From Paenibacillus sp. DMB20 (GTDB lineage Bacteria; Bacillota; Bacilli; Paenibacillales; Paenibacillaceae), in NCBI RefSeq assembly GCF_000987955.1, contig NZ_LAZU01000039.1, forward strand, positions 1 through 64,000: a DNA stretch of 64,000 bases, written 5' to 3'. The notes under the pieces are model-generated. The model had not been told where the DNA came from and did not search any database. It saw only the letters and a program-made list of their open reading frames with translations. The position numbers were made by a program, and so were the translations under genes. This document shows, one piece after another, positions 52,585 to 61,606 of this stretch (positions within the stretch are counted from its first letter, which is position 1; the number at the start of each line of letters is the position of its first letter).

Positions 52585-53361
52585 ATGAATGAAACAGTCA
52601 TTGATCATCGCAGGTATATGAAAGCCATGGCTTATAGGGATGATTGTATCTTTGTGGGTATGTTTTTGTTTTTTCCTTTATTCGTTGTTATAAGTTTGAT
52701 TCATGCCGTGAAGAGTTATCCGCTTAATTATCGTAAAAGCAAAAACTACAGACGACTTGCTTGGCAAATCGTCATCATCTTTATAGTAATTTTGGTATTT
52801 AAGGCGGGAAACGAAGTAGAAATCGGCCCAACCTTCCAATTTCTAGTCAATAATTATGGCTTGTTTTTTGTTGTACCGTTTATTGTTTTGTTAACGATCA
52901 GCGTTTATGAACATAAGAAGTTTTTGGATCTTAAAGCACATTATAAGAAAATGGTGCTGGAAGACGGTATAGCCGATATAAACGAGATTGCCCGTATTAC
53001 CGGTCATTCCCCCTTAGTCGTCAAATGCGATTTGCAGTACATGATCGATTCCTGCTCCTTGGATGGAGTCTATATAGACGGGGATTCCCTGATTTTTGAC
53101 AATGACGAAGAGGATGAAGGCTGCGATTGCGGCGAGGATGAGTACTGCGAGTACTGCGCGGATGAAGGCTGCGATTGCGGTGAAGATGAGTACTGCGAAT
53201 ATTGCGCGGATGAAGAGGATTGGGAATCGGATAAGGCAGAGGCAGAAAATGTTCAGCTTCCAAAAGACATGGAGTGTCACGGATGCGGGGCCAGGATAAG
53301 AATCAATCCCCGTCAAACCAAGGAATGCGACTATTGCGGAAGTATCGTATATTATACATAG
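52585..53361 (+). CDS. Zinc-ribbon membrane protein with Cys-rich tandem repeat, 258 aa
   Basis: Paralogue of the preceding gene. ATG 52585 follows GAGGCGGGATAAG. It has three membrane helices (CIFVGMFLFFPLFVVISLIH, LAWQIVIIFIVILVF, YGLFFVVPFIVLLTISVY), then a winged-helix-like segment (DGIADINEIARITGHSPLVV, CDLQYMIDSCSL). It carries two exact copies of the 16-residue unit DEGCDCGEDEYCEYCA (residues 177-192 and 193-208) and a C-terminal CHGCG..CDYCG zinc ribbon. The acidic, cysteine-rich repeat is absent from the paralogue and may bind metal. A terminator-like hairpin follows. Confidence 0.82.
   Translation: MNETVIDHRRYMKAMAYRDDCIFVGMFLFFPLFVVISLIHAVKSYPLNYRKSKNYRRLAWQIVIIFIVILVFKAGNEVEIGPTFQFLVNNYGLFFVVPFIVLLTISVYEHKKFLDLKAHYKKMVLEDGIADINEIARITGHSPLVVKCDLQYMIDSCSLDGVYIDGDSLIFDNDEEDEGCDCGEDEYCEYCADEGCDCGEDEYCEYCADEEDWESDKAEAENVQLPKDMECHGCGARIRINPRQTKECDYCGSIVYYT
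53113..53208 (+). repeat. Two 48-bp tandem repeats within the zinc-ribbon gene
   Basis: Units 53113-53160 and 53161-53208 differ at only a few third-codon positions and encode identical residues. The in-frame period allows expansion or contraction by slippage. Confidence 0.9.
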
Positions 53362-53387
53362 GTCAGTTTTAAATGGAGTTATTATCA

Positions 53388-53447
53388 AGGGGCTATTTCC
53401 ACAAGTAGATTTTTTCTACTTCGGGATGGCCTCCTTTTCTTTTTTCG
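53388..53447 (+). terminator. Terminator of the SPFH/zinc-ribbon cluster
   Basis: AAGTAGA-TTTTT-TCTACTT stem (53402-53421) within an outer pairing AAGG..CTAT/ATGGCCTCCTT, followed by TTCTTTTTT. Confidence 0.6.
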
Positions 53448-53476
53448 ATAATGTTTGCAAAATAGACTTCAATGTA

Positions 53477-53505
53477 TTGCCCTCAAGCTGGTTATCCAGT
53501 ATAAT
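53477..53505 (+). promoter_or_regulatory. Promoter of thrR and the threonine/phenylalanine genes
   Basis: TTGCCC (53477-53482), 17-bp spacer, perfect TATAAT (53500-53505); thrR starts 43 nt later. Confidence 0.75.
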
Positions 53506-53547
53506 GTCCACTATACGAAAACACGAGTCTTTGAGGAGAGGACGATT

Positions 53548-53985
53548 GTGAAGGAAAGGTATTACTTGGTCCGCGAGGACATTTTACCTGAAGCCGTGGT
53601 CAAGACGATGCAGGTAAAGAGGCTTCTGGCGTCCGGAGACGTAAAGACCGTACATGAGGCCGTGGAAATGGTGGGATTAAGCCGAAGCGCTTTTTACAAA
53701 TACAAGGACGGCATCCATCCGATCAACCAGTTGGACAGGGATGAGATCGTGACGATTTCCATCGACATGGAGCACCGTTCCGGAATGCTGTCCGAAGTAC
53801 TGGGGCTTGTGGCCGGAGAAGGAGGCAACGTCCTTACGATCCACCAGAGCATTCCGCTGCAGGGAATCGCCAATGTCGTCATTTCCGTCGAGGTCTCCCG
53901 TTTGAACGAAGAACTTGATGACCTGCTTGTAGGCATGCGGCGGATGACAGGCGTAAGAAGGGTCCAAATGATTGGGCAAGGCTGA
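53548..53985 (+). CDS. thrR: ACT-domain transcription regulator ThrR (formerly PheB)
   Basis: The 145-residue protein has an N-terminal helix-turn-helix (VHEAVEMVGLSRSAFYKYKDGI, about 29-50) and a C-terminal ACT domain (VTISIDMEHRSGMLSEVLGLV to MTGVRRVQMIG). In B. subtilis ThrR represses hom-thrCB. GTG 53548 follows GAGGAGAG at 8 nt. Here it directly precedes hom-thrC-thrB, its known targets, while keeping its place between obg and pheA. Confidence 0.9.
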   Translation: MKERYYLVREDILPEAVVKTMQVKRLLASGDVKTVHEAVEMVGLSRSAFYKYKDGIHPINQLDRDEIVTISIDMEHRSGMLSEVLGLVAGEGGNVLTIHQSIPLQGIANVVISVEVSRLNEELDDLLVGMRRMTGVRRVQMIGQG

Positions 53986-54043
53986 AAGAAGCATAATGAA
54001 CAAAAAACAGATAAGTGGATGAGCACAGGAGGGGTTGTACGAG

Positions 54044-55330
54044 ATGAAGCCGGTTAAAGTGGGATTGTTGGGATTAGGGACTGTGGGAACGGGCGTGGTC
54101 CGTATCGTGGAAGGACATCAGGAGGATTTGAGCAGCCAGGTAGGCTCGCCGATCATCATCGAGAAAATTGCCGTGAAAAACAAAGAAAAAGAACGGAGCG
54201 TGTCCGTTGACGGCGGGAAGATGACCGATGATCCATGGGAAGTGATCCGGGATCCCGAAATTGATGTCGTCGTTGAAGTGATGGGCGGCATAGAACAGAC
54301 GAAGGAGTACATTCTGGAAGCGCTGGACCGTGGAAAACATATCGTAACGGCGAATAAAGATCTGATGGCGCTGCATGGGGCCGAAATTCTGGCGAAGGCC
54401 CAGGAGAAGCAGTGCGACGTGTTTTACGAGGCGAGCGTTGCCGGCGGCATACCGATTATCCGCACCCTGATCGAGGGTTTCTCGTCCGACCGGATCATGA
54501 AAATCATGGGGATCGTAAATGGAACGACTAACTTCATTTTGACTAAAATGAGTCAGGAAGGCGCTTCTTACGGGGACGTCCTGGCTGAAGCCCAGGAGCT
54601 TGGCTACGCCGAAGCGGATCCGACCTCGGATGTGGAGGGACTGGACGCCGCCCGCAAAATGGCTATTTTGGGGACGCTGGGCTTCCGAACAAACGTTGAG
54701 CTCAAAGATGTCAGCGTGAAGGGGATCTCCCAGGTTTCCAAGGAAGACATTTTGTATGCCAAAAGGCTTGGCTACGAAATGAAGCTGCTTGGCATCGCCG
54801 ACCGGCAGGATGAGCAGGTAAGCATCAGCGTACAGCCGACCATGGTCCGCACGAGCCACCCGATCGCAGCCGTCAATGGCGTATTCAACGCGGTATACGT
54901 ATACGGGGAAGCGGTAGGCGAGACGATGTTCTATGGTCCGGGCGCCGGTGAAATGCCGACGGCCACTTCCGTGGTAGCCGATTTGGTGGCGGTCATCAAA
55001 AACCTGAAACTGGGTGTTAACGGCTTAAAGGCCATCGTTCCTTATAAAGTGAAGAAGCTGAAGACCGACGACCAGATTATGTCGAAAAACTTTATTTTGC
55101 TGCATGTAGACGATAAAGCCGGGGTGCTTGCGCAAATTACCCAAGTGTTTGCGGAATACGGCGTTAGCCTGGAATCCGTGGTACAGCAGCCGAACGAACA
55201 AAACCCCGACGCCGAAATTATCATCGTTACGCATAATGCAAGCAAGGCAAGCATGGACAAGGTGCTGGATCATTTCGAGGGCCTTGAGGTTATACGCCGG
55301 ATCAAGAGCGTCTACCGGGTTGAAGGTTAA
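54044..55330 (+). CDS. hom: Homoserine dehydrogenase
   Basis: The 428-residue enzyme reduces aspartate semialdehyde to homoserine. NAD(P) fold VGLLGLGTVGTGVVRIV, catalytic region NGTTNFILTKMSQEGASYGDVLAEAQELGYAEADP (split: NGTTNFILTKM about 170; YAEADPTSDVEG about 200) and a C-terminal ACT domain (ILLHVDDKAGVLAQITQVF). ATG 54044 follows AGGAGGGG; TTG 54035 is too close to it. Confidence 0.97.
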   Translation: MKPVKVGLLGLGTVGTGVVRIVEGHQEDLSSQVGSPIIIEKIAVKNKEKERSVSVDGGKMTDDPWEVIRDPEIDVVVEVMGGIEQTKEYILEALDRGKHIVTANKDLMALHGAEILAKAQEKQCDVFYEASVAGGIPIIRTLIEGFSSDRIMKIMGIVNGTTNFILTKMSQEGASYGDVLAEAQELGYAEADPTSDVEGLDAARKMAILGTLGFRTNVELKDVSVKGISQVSKEDILYAKRLGYEMKLLGIADRQDEQVSISVQPTMVRTSHPIAAVNGVFNAVYVYGEAVGETMFYGPGAGEMPTATSVVADLVAVIKNLKLGVNGLKAIVPYKVKKLKTDDQIMSKNFILLHVDDKAGVLAQITQVFAEYGVSLESVVQQPNEQNPDAEIIIVTHNASKASMDKVLDHFEGLEVIRRIKSVYRVEG

Positions 55331-55399
55331 GCGAGTTTCATCGTAAACGAAAGTTCTGTCCTTATATAATTTTTTAAAATGAAGAGGAGAATCAGAGAG

Positions 55400-56473
55400 A
55401 TGCCATACGAAGGATTGCTTCGAACATACAGAGAGTACCTGCCGGTTAACGAGAACACTCCGCTGCTCACGCTTAAAGAAGGGAACACGCCGCTGATTCG
55501 CGCCGAAAATTTGTCCAAGGATCTTGGCATCGACCTTCATTTTAAATTCGAGGGATTAAATCCGACCGGATCATTTAAAGACCGGGGGATGGTGATGGCG
55601 GTAGCCAAAGCCATGGAGGAAGGAAGCCGAACCATCATGTGCGCATCCACCGGAAACACATCCGCAGCGGCAGCTGCATATGCTGCACGCGGAGGGCTGA
55701 ACTGCATAGTCATCATACCGAACAATAACATTGCGCTCGGCAAACTGGCTCAAGCCATGATCTATGGAGCCAAGGTTATCGCCATTGACGGAAACTTTGA
55801 CCGAGCGCTTGAGATTGTGCGCGAAATTACGGCCAAACATCCGATCACGTTGGTCAACTCCGTGAACCCTTACCGCATTGAAGGACAGAAGACGGCGGCT
55901 TTCGAGGTCGTGGACCAGCTCGGCAAAGCTCCGGACGTTCTGGCCATCCCCGTAGGCAATGCCGGCAATATTTCAGCTTACTGGAAAGGATTCAAAGAAT
56001 ATCATGCTGCGGGAAAATCGGCTTCTCTCCCGAAAATGCTCGGTTTTGAAGCGGAAGGAGCCATGGCGATCGTGAAAGGCGAACCGATCCCCAATCCGGA
56101 GACGGTGGCTACAGCGATTCGTATCGGCAATCCGGCAAGCTGGAAAACAGCCGTTGCTGCAGCGGAAGAGTCCGGCGGGCAGATCAACTACGTTACTGAC
56201 GAAGAAATCCTGGAGGCATACAAGGCAATTGCTTCCCGAGAAGGGATTTTTGCCGAGCCCGGGTCTGCAGCTTCCATAGCCGGGGTATACAAAATGAAAC
56301 GCGAAGGTTACTTCAAAGGGGGAGAGACGGTCGTTTGCGTTCTGACCGGTCATGGTTTGAAGGATCCGAATATTGCCATCAAAACCGTTAATGCGGAGCC
56401 GCTTGTCGTTTCCGATACGGAATCGGCCGTTATGGAAGCCATCTCCAAGCTCGAAGGGGCTGCCCGGGTATGA
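55400..56473 (+). CDS. thrC: Threonine synthase
   Basis: The 357-residue PLP enzyme converts phosphohomoserine to threonine. The PLP lysine lies in NPTGSFKDRGMVMA (about residue 58), the phosphate loop region is IPVGNAGNISAYW, and STGNTSAAAAAYAA is also typical. ATG 55400 follows GAGGAG at 10 nt; ATG 55379 has no ribosome site. Its stop overlaps thrB (ATGA). Confidence 0.97.
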   Translation: MPYEGLLRTYREYLPVNENTPLLTLKEGNTPLIRAENLSKDLGIDLHFKFEGLNPTGSFKDRGMVMAVAKAMEEGSRTIMCASTGNTSAAAAAYAARGGLNCIVIIPNNNIALGKLAQAMIYGAKVIAIDGNFDRALEIVREITAKHPITLVNSVNPYRIEGQKTAAFEVVDQLGKAPDVLAIPVGNAGNISAYWKGFKEYHAAGKSASLPKMLGFEAEGAMAIVKGEPIPNPETVATAIRIGNPASWKTAVAAAEESGGQINYVTDEEILEAYKAIASREGIFAEPGSAASIAGVYKMKREGYFKGGETVVCVLTGHGLKDPNIAIKTVNAEPLVVSDTESAVMEAISKLEGAARV

Positions 56474-57438
56474 GTTTGACCGAAGGCGTACGGATCAAGG
56501 TTCCTGCGAGCACGGCCAACCTTGGTCCCGGATTTGACACACTCGGCATGGCACTCTCTCTTTACGCCTGGATCGAAATGCGGGAAAATGATCATACCGC
56601 CTTCCATTTGCACGGGGAAGAAATGAAAGGCGTTCCTGAAGACAAGAGCAATCTGATCTACAAGGTTGCTCAAATGGTATTTGAGGAAGCCGGGGTAACC
56701 GTTCCGGAACTGGCCATTTCCATGTACTCGGAAATTCCCCTGACCCGGGGACTCGGGAGCAGCGCTTCCGCGATTGTTGGCGCCCTTTCGGCAGCCAATG
56801 CCATGATAGGTTCCCCCTTGCCCGACGCGAAATTGTTCGACATGGCGACGGGTTTGGAGAAACACCCTGACAACGTAGGGGCCTCGCTGTTTGGCGGATT
56901 CATTGCGGCCGTTTGGGACGGATCGCATGCCGACTATATCCGAATTGCCCCCCCGGCGAATTTGGAGACCCTGGTTGTCATCCCTGACTTTCAACTGTCG
57001 ACAGCCAAGGCTAGAGAAGCATTGCCTAAAGCGGTCTCCCTGGAAGACGCGGTATATAATATCAGCCGTTCCTCGCTCTTGACGGCGGCCTTGTTCTCGG
57101 GAAGGCTCGATTCCATACATGCCGCCATGCGGGACAGGATTCATCAGCCTTACCGAGCCGGACTCGTTCCGGGGATGGCTGAAATTTTGGAAGAAGCCCC
57201 TAACCGGGGCGCGCTCGGTATTGCGTTAAGCGGTGCCGGACCGACACTGATTGCGTTTGTAGAGCGCGGCGACAACAGGATCGAGGGTTTAAGGTCCTAT
57301 TTGATCGAGACCATGAAAGCTAAGGGATTCTCAGCTTCAACCCTGATGCTTCGACCGGATTCGGACGGAGTGACGGTGCTGGACTGCGACCGGAGCATTT
57401 CATTTATGGATATGATTAGGGGAGAAGTAACTACATGA
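56470..57438 (+). CDS. thrB: Homoserine kinase
   Basis: The 322-residue GHMP kinase has VPASTANLGPGFDTLGMAL (motif 1), the ATP loop PLTRGLGSSASAIVGAL (about 92-108) and the C-terminal GIALSGAGPTLIAF. It phosphorylates homoserine for ThrC. ATG overlaps the thrC stop, and its own stop overlaps pheA, both as ATGA, indicating translational coupling. Confidence 0.97.
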   Translation: MSLTEGVRIKVPASTANLGPGFDTLGMALSLYAWIEMRENDHTAFHLHGEEMKGVPEDKSNLIYKVAQMVFEEAGVTVPELAISMYSEIPLTRGLGSSASAIVGALSAANAMIGSPLPDAKLFDMATGLEKHPDNVGASLFGGFIAAVWDGSHADYIRIAPPANLETLVVIPDFQLSTAKAREALPKAVSLEDAVYNISRSSLLTAALFSGRLDSIHAAMRDRIHQPYRAGLVPGMAEILEEAPNRGALGIALSGAGPTLIAFVERGDNRIEGLRSYLIETMKAKGFSASTLMLRPDSDGVTVLDCDRSISFMDMIRGEVTT

Positions 57439-58319
57439 AGCGTATAGCATTACTGCCCTCAGGGTCGGTATCTCATGAAGCGGTTTTATATTTGATGAAA
57501 AACGAGCCCGTGGAGCTTATTCACCACAAGCTGATTTCCGATGTGTTTATGTCGACGGTGGAAGGGAAAAGCGATTACAGCGTCATTCCGATCGAAAACA
57601 CGATCGAGGGCTCGGTTAGCCTTCATATGGATTGGCTGGTGAATGAGGTTGACATCCCTATGCAAGCAGAGTGGATTTATCCATCGATTCAGAATTTAAT
57701 CGGAGACGCCTCGGAATTCCGGGCGGATGACGGAACTATAGATTTTTCAAAAATAAAAAGGATATACTCCCACCCTGTTGCGACAGCCCAGTGCCGGCAG
57801 TTCCTTGCCAAATTCGCTCCGACCGCGGAGCTGGAATCTGCCGGGAGCACATCCGAAGGCGCGAGAATTGTTAAAGACAATCCCGGAAAAGGCTGGGCGG
57901 CTATTGGAACCACGCTTGGGGCGTCGACCCACGGGCTGGACTTTTTGGCCGAAACCATTACGGACCATGATAATAACTTTACGAGATTTGTCTTGATCGG
58001 ACGTGAACCCATCGAGGTACCGCATTCGCCGGAACACGTGAAGACAAGCATACTTGTCACCCTTCCGGAAGACGTGCCGGGCGCCCTGCATCAAGTGCTC
58101 TCGACTTTTGCATGGCGTAGGCTGAACCTATCGCGGATCGAGTCGCGGCCCACGAAGAAAAAACTGGGGAATTATTATTTTTACATCGATGTGCTGGCGT
58201 CGGCGGAATCCGTGCTTCTTACCGCAGCCATGGCCGAAATCGAGGCGCTCGGATGCCAGGTGCGCCTACTCGGCTCCTACCCGGGCTTTACGTATACAAC
58301 AGAAAAATCGGAGGTGTAA
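57435..58319 (+). CDS. pheA: Prephenate dehydratase
   Basis: The 294-residue enzyme makes phenylpyruvate. The N-terminal catalytic domain has IENTIEGSVSLHMDWL and a HPVATAQCRQFL motif; a C-terminal ACT domain (ILVTLPEDVPGALHQVLSTF) carries the phenylalanine-binding ESRPTKKKLGNYYFYID. Overlaps thrB by four bases. In B. subtilis pheA follows thrR directly; here the thr genes lie between them. Confidence 0.96.
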   Translation: MKRIALLPSGSVSHEAVLYLMKNEPVELIHHKLISDVFMSTVEGKSDYSVIPIENTIEGSVSLHMDWLVNEVDIPMQAEWIYPSIQNLIGDASEFRADDGTIDFSKIKRIYSHPVATAQCRQFLAKFAPTAELESAGSTSEGARIVKDNPGKGWAAIGTTLGASTHGLDFLAETITDHDNNFTRFVLIGREPIEVPHSPEHVKTSILVTLPEDVPGALHQVLSTFAWRRLNLSRIESRPTKKKLGNYYFYIDVLASAESVLLTAAMAEIEALGCQVRLLGSYPGFTYTTEKSEV

Positions 58320-58325
58320 CGTTTC

Positions 58326-59210
58326 ATGTCGCTGCAATGGATATATCTAGACGGGGAATTCGTAACCAAAGAAAACGCAAAAGTATCGGTGTTTGATCAC
58401 GGTTTCCTGTATGGCGACGGAATTTTCGAAGGAATCCGCGTGTATAACGGAAATATTTTTAAATGCAATGAGCATTTGGACCGCCTTTATGATTCCGCAA
58501 AATCGATTGATTTAGTCATTCCGCTGGCATACGACGAAATGCTTGAAGCGATGGCCGAAACGATCCGCCGCAACGATATGAGAAACGGTTATATCCGTCT
58601 GATCGTGTCCCGCGGTCCGGGCAATCTTGGGCTGGATCCAAGGCGTTGTCCCCAACCGACGGTTCTTATCATTGTCGAGCAGCTTGCCATTTACTCGGAG
58701 GAAGCTTATCTGAACGGCTTAAGAGCGGTGTCGGTCGCCCAGCGGCGTAACTTGCCGGATGCACTGAACCCCAAAATCAAGTCGCTGAATTATCTGAATA
58801 ACGTCCTGGTAAAAATCCAATCGAATTTTGCCGGCGTGGACGAAGCGATCATGATGAACGCCCAGGGATATGTTACGGAAGGGTCCGGAGACAATATTTT
58901 CATTGTGAAAAACGGCGTGATCACCACCCCTCCTTGTTATCTTGGGGCACTTGAAGGCATTACGCGGCAGGCCATTATCGAGCTGTGCGGCAAGCTGGAA
59001 ATTCCGTTAAAAGAAGAACCGTTCAGCATGCATGACGTGTATATCGCGGATGAAGTCTTCTTTACGGGAACGGCTGCAGAGGTCATTGCTGCGCGCGAAA
59101 TCGACGGACGGATCATCGGCAGCGGCCAAGCGGGGCCGATCACCTTGCAGCTTTTGGAAGAGTTCCGCAAAATCGTCGACAAAGACGGCTATAAAGTTTG
59201 GGAAGAGTAA
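58326..59210 (+). CDS. ilvE: Branched-chain amino acid aminotransferase
   Basis: The 294-residue fold-type IV PLP enzyme has FDHGFLYGDGIFEGIRVY, the PLP lysine in NPKIKSLNYLNNVLVKIQ (about residue 160) and EGSGDNIFIVKNG. The class IV aminotransferase family also includes D-amino acid aminotransferase and ADC lyase, but length and motifs favour IlvE. GGAGGTGTAACG precedes the ATG, 6 nt after pheA, so it may share that transcript. Confidence 0.9.
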   Translation: MSLQWIYLDGEFVTKENAKVSVFDHGFLYGDGIFEGIRVYNGNIFKCNEHLDRLYDSAKSIDLVIPLAYDEMLEAMAETIRRNDMRNGYIRLIVSRGPGNLGLDPRRCPQPTVLIIVEQLAIYSEEAYLNGLRAVSVAQRRNLPDALNPKIKSLNYLNNVLVKIQSNFAGVDEAIMMNAQGYVTEGSGDNIFIVKNGVITTPPCYLGALEGITRQAIIELCGKLEIPLKEEPFSMHDVYIADEVFFTGTAAEVIAAREIDGRIIGSGQAGPITLQLLEEFRKIVDKDGYKVWEE

Positions 59211-59269
59211 TGGCATGGATCTGCTCTATTTCCTTGTAACATGAATCGATTAAGGACGGTAGAAAAAGC

Positions 59270-60160
59270 ATGGCCAAAGAATCCTTCATTCACTTATTCG
59301 AATGGTCTCCCCGCGTGCATGCGGATCCTTTCCATACGCATGATCACCTGGAAATCGGGTATTGTTTGTCCGGGAGCGGCATGTTTTATTTTGGGGACAA
59401 GACTTACGCTGTCGAACCGGGCGATGTATTCGTCGTCAACCATTTGGAGCGGCATTCGGCCGTCTCCCGGGCGGATAACCCAAGCCGATACCTGTTCCTT
59501 TACTTTAGCGCAGGCTTACTCGAGCAGACGGATCCCGAATTGCTGCTTCCATTCGTTTATTTGCCGACCAAGTTCCAGAATCGGATTCCAGGCGAAAGGA
59601 CTGCAGCCCGGCAGATCGGTGAGCTGTTTCATTTGATTGCAGAAGAATATCAACGGCAACCGCGCGGTTATCTCGGGATGATGAAGGGCCATATTTTGCA
59701 AATATGCGCCCTTCTTCTTCGTTATTACACAGCAGAAGCGCCTTCGGCGGATTGGAACCATACGCTGATGTCGTATTACCGGATCAAGCCTGTGCTCGAA
59801 TTTATCCAGGAGCGTTTCCGGGAACCGATCTCGCTGGACGACATCGCAAGCCAATTGGCGTTGAGTCCTTCCCGGGTCAGGCATCTGTTTCAAGAGAAAC
59901 TCGGGATCGGTTTTAAGCAATACTTGCTTCAAATGCGCGTGAACGAGGCCAAGAAGCTCCTGGCAGGTTCGGATCTGCCGATTTCCGAAATCATGTATGC
60001 GTCGGGTTTCCAAAGCCACGGTCCGTTCTACCGGGCGTTCGGGCAAATCGTTGGCATGGCTCCGCTGGATTACCGAGAGCGAGCCGCAAAGCTAGCCCTT
60101 TTTGAGAACATGTCGCTTGAAAATAAGACGACGCGGCAGAATTTCCCCGGTAAAATGTAG
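59270..60160 (+). CDS. AraC-family transcription regulator with cupin sensor domain
   Basis: The 296-residue protein has an N-terminal cupin domain (HTHDHLEIGYCLSGSGMFYF, VEPGDVFVVNH) and a C-terminal pair of helix-turn-helices (SLDDIASQLALSPSRVRHLF and SEIMYASGFQSHGPFYRAFGQ). Such regulators usually sense a sugar or related metabolite and activate neighbouring genes. It is 18 nt from the ADP-ribosylglycohydrolase gene on the same strand. The ribosome site (AAGGACGG) is weak and distant. Ligand unknown. Confidence 0.88.
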   Translation: MAKESFIHLFEWSPRVHADPFHTHDHLEIGYCLSGSGMFYFGDKTYAVEPGDVFVVNHLERHSAVSRADNPSRYLFLYFSAGLLEQTDPELLLPFVYLPTKFQNRIPGERTAARQIGELFHLIAEEYQRQPRGYLGMMKGHILQICALLLRYYTAEAPSADWNHTLMSYYRIKPVLEFIQERFREPISLDDIASQLALSPSRVRHLFQEKLGIGFKQYLLQMRVNEAKKLLAGSDLPISEIMYASGFQSHGPFYRAFGQIVGMAPLDYRERAAKLALFENMSLENKTTRQNFPGKM

Positions 60161-60178
60161 CTATAACAAAGGCAGTTC

Positions 60179-61606
60179 ATGCTTTTGGCTATCATTTCGA
60201 AAGATCGGGGGCAGCGGCTTATGTCAGGTTGGGGATGGCAAGTTTTGCACGACGTCGTGCAGAATGAAATCAAACAAAGAGGGGAAGAAGGCTGCAAGGT
60301 TGAAGGTTTTCAACGGAAGTTAGAGGCTGCGGGGCAGGATGAAGCCAAGATTACGGCTGTTTATGAGGAGTTGGCACAACTTTCGGTTGCCGATGACTTT
60401 CCGTACATAGAACCGAACGGACTGGAAGAGATTCGGGCATTAAGGCCGGAAGGCCCTCGCAAATTGGACGCCGGCTGGACAGAAGAGGAATGGCGTGACA
60501 AGTTTTACGGGGCCTGGCTCGGCAGAAGCGTCGGCTGCGCGCTCGGCAAACCGTTGGAAAGCCCTTCCTTCATGAACGGTACGGACTCCAATCCAGGCTG
60601 GAAAAACATTCAGTTATGGTTCGAAGGGGCCGACGCTTGGCCGATCCGGGACTACACGCCGGGTCAATCCAGGGCACAGGAACCGTATGGCATCGCTTTG
60701 GCCGACTTTTCGCGGCAGAGCACGCTGGAGCGGATTCAATATATGGAGACCGACGATGATATTCGGTACACTGTGCTGGGACTTCTCATGTTAGAGGAAA
60801 AGGGTTTTTCCTGGGATTCCTGGGATACCGGTTTAAGTTGGTTCAAGCATTTGCCGCTCGGCCAAGTATTCACCGCGGAGGCTCAGTCATATGCCAACTT
60901 TGCGGTGCTCCTTAACCAACGGGGCTGGCAGCGGGACGTCGATTCGGCGGCGCAATTGGATTGGGTACGCACATATATGAACCCGTACCGTGAATGGATC
61001 GGAGCGCAAATCCGCGTCGACGGTCTGGCCTACGGAGCGGCTGGCATGCCGGAGATGGCGGCAGAGCTTGCATGGCGGGATGCATCGTTTTCACATGTGA
61101 AAAATGGAGTCTACGGTGCAATGTTCGTAGCTGCCATGATTGCCGCGGCGTTTGTGGAAAACAGTCCGGAGCGGATCGTGGAGATAGGGCTGAGCGAAAT
61201 TCCACGCACTTGCAGGCTGGCCGGCGATATTCGATTGGCCGTGAGCATTGCGCAGAATGCAAAGACTCAACTGGAATTGGTTGATCGGATTTGGGAGGCG
61301 TTCAAGCATTATCATCCGGTGCATACCAACAACAATGCGGCTTTATGCGCGGCTGCTCTCGTCTTTGCCAGGGGCGATTTCGAAACGGCGATCACCACGG
61401 CCGTCCTTGGAGGTTGGGATACCGATTGCAATGGAGCAAGCGTCGGCTCGATCATGGGCGCGATCGTTGGTGCCGGGCAGCTGCCGGAGAGCTGGACCTC
61501 GAAGCTGAACGACACGATGTATTCGGAAATTAACGGTTTTCACCCCATCGCTATTTCCGAATGTGCTCGACGAAGCTATGAGGTCTTCCGAAAGCTTCAA
61601 GGTTAG
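60179..61606 (+). CDS. ADP-ribosylglycohydrolase family protein
   Basis: The 475-residue protein has the ADP-ribosylglycohydrolase core: GAWLGRSVGCALGKPLE (about 112-128), the metal-binding METDDDIRYTVLGL (about 189-202) and GGWDTDCNGASVGSIMGAIVG (about 416-436), whose aspartates bind two divalent ions. About 105 residues precede the core. The family removes ADP-ribose from proteins or cleaves related N-glycosides. ATG 60179 has AAAGG 7 nt upstream; ATG 60221 is an alternative start. Paired with the AraC-type gene. Confidence 0.88.
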   Translation: MLLAIISKDRGQRLMSGWGWQVLHDVVQNEIKQRGEEGCKVEGFQRKLEAAGQDEAKITAVYEELAQLSVADDFPYIEPNGLEEIRALRPEGPRKLDAGWTEEEWRDKFYGAWLGRSVGCALGKPLESPSFMNGTDSNPGWKNIQLWFEGADAWPIRDYTPGQSRAQEPYGIALADFSRQSTLERIQYMETDDDIRYTVLGLLMLEEKGFSWDSWDTGLSWFKHLPLGQVFTAEAQSYANFAVLLNQRGWQRDVDSAAQLDWVRTYMNPYREWIGAQIRVDGLAYGAAGMPEMAAELAWRDASFSHVKNGVYGAMFVAAMIAAAFVENSPERIVEIGLSEIPRTCRLAGDIRLAVSIAQNAKTQLELVDRIWEAFKHYHPVHTNNNAALCAAALVFARGDFETAITTAVLGGWDTDCNGASVGSIMGAIVGAGQLPESWTSKLNDTMYSEINGFHPIAISECARRSYEVFRKLQG

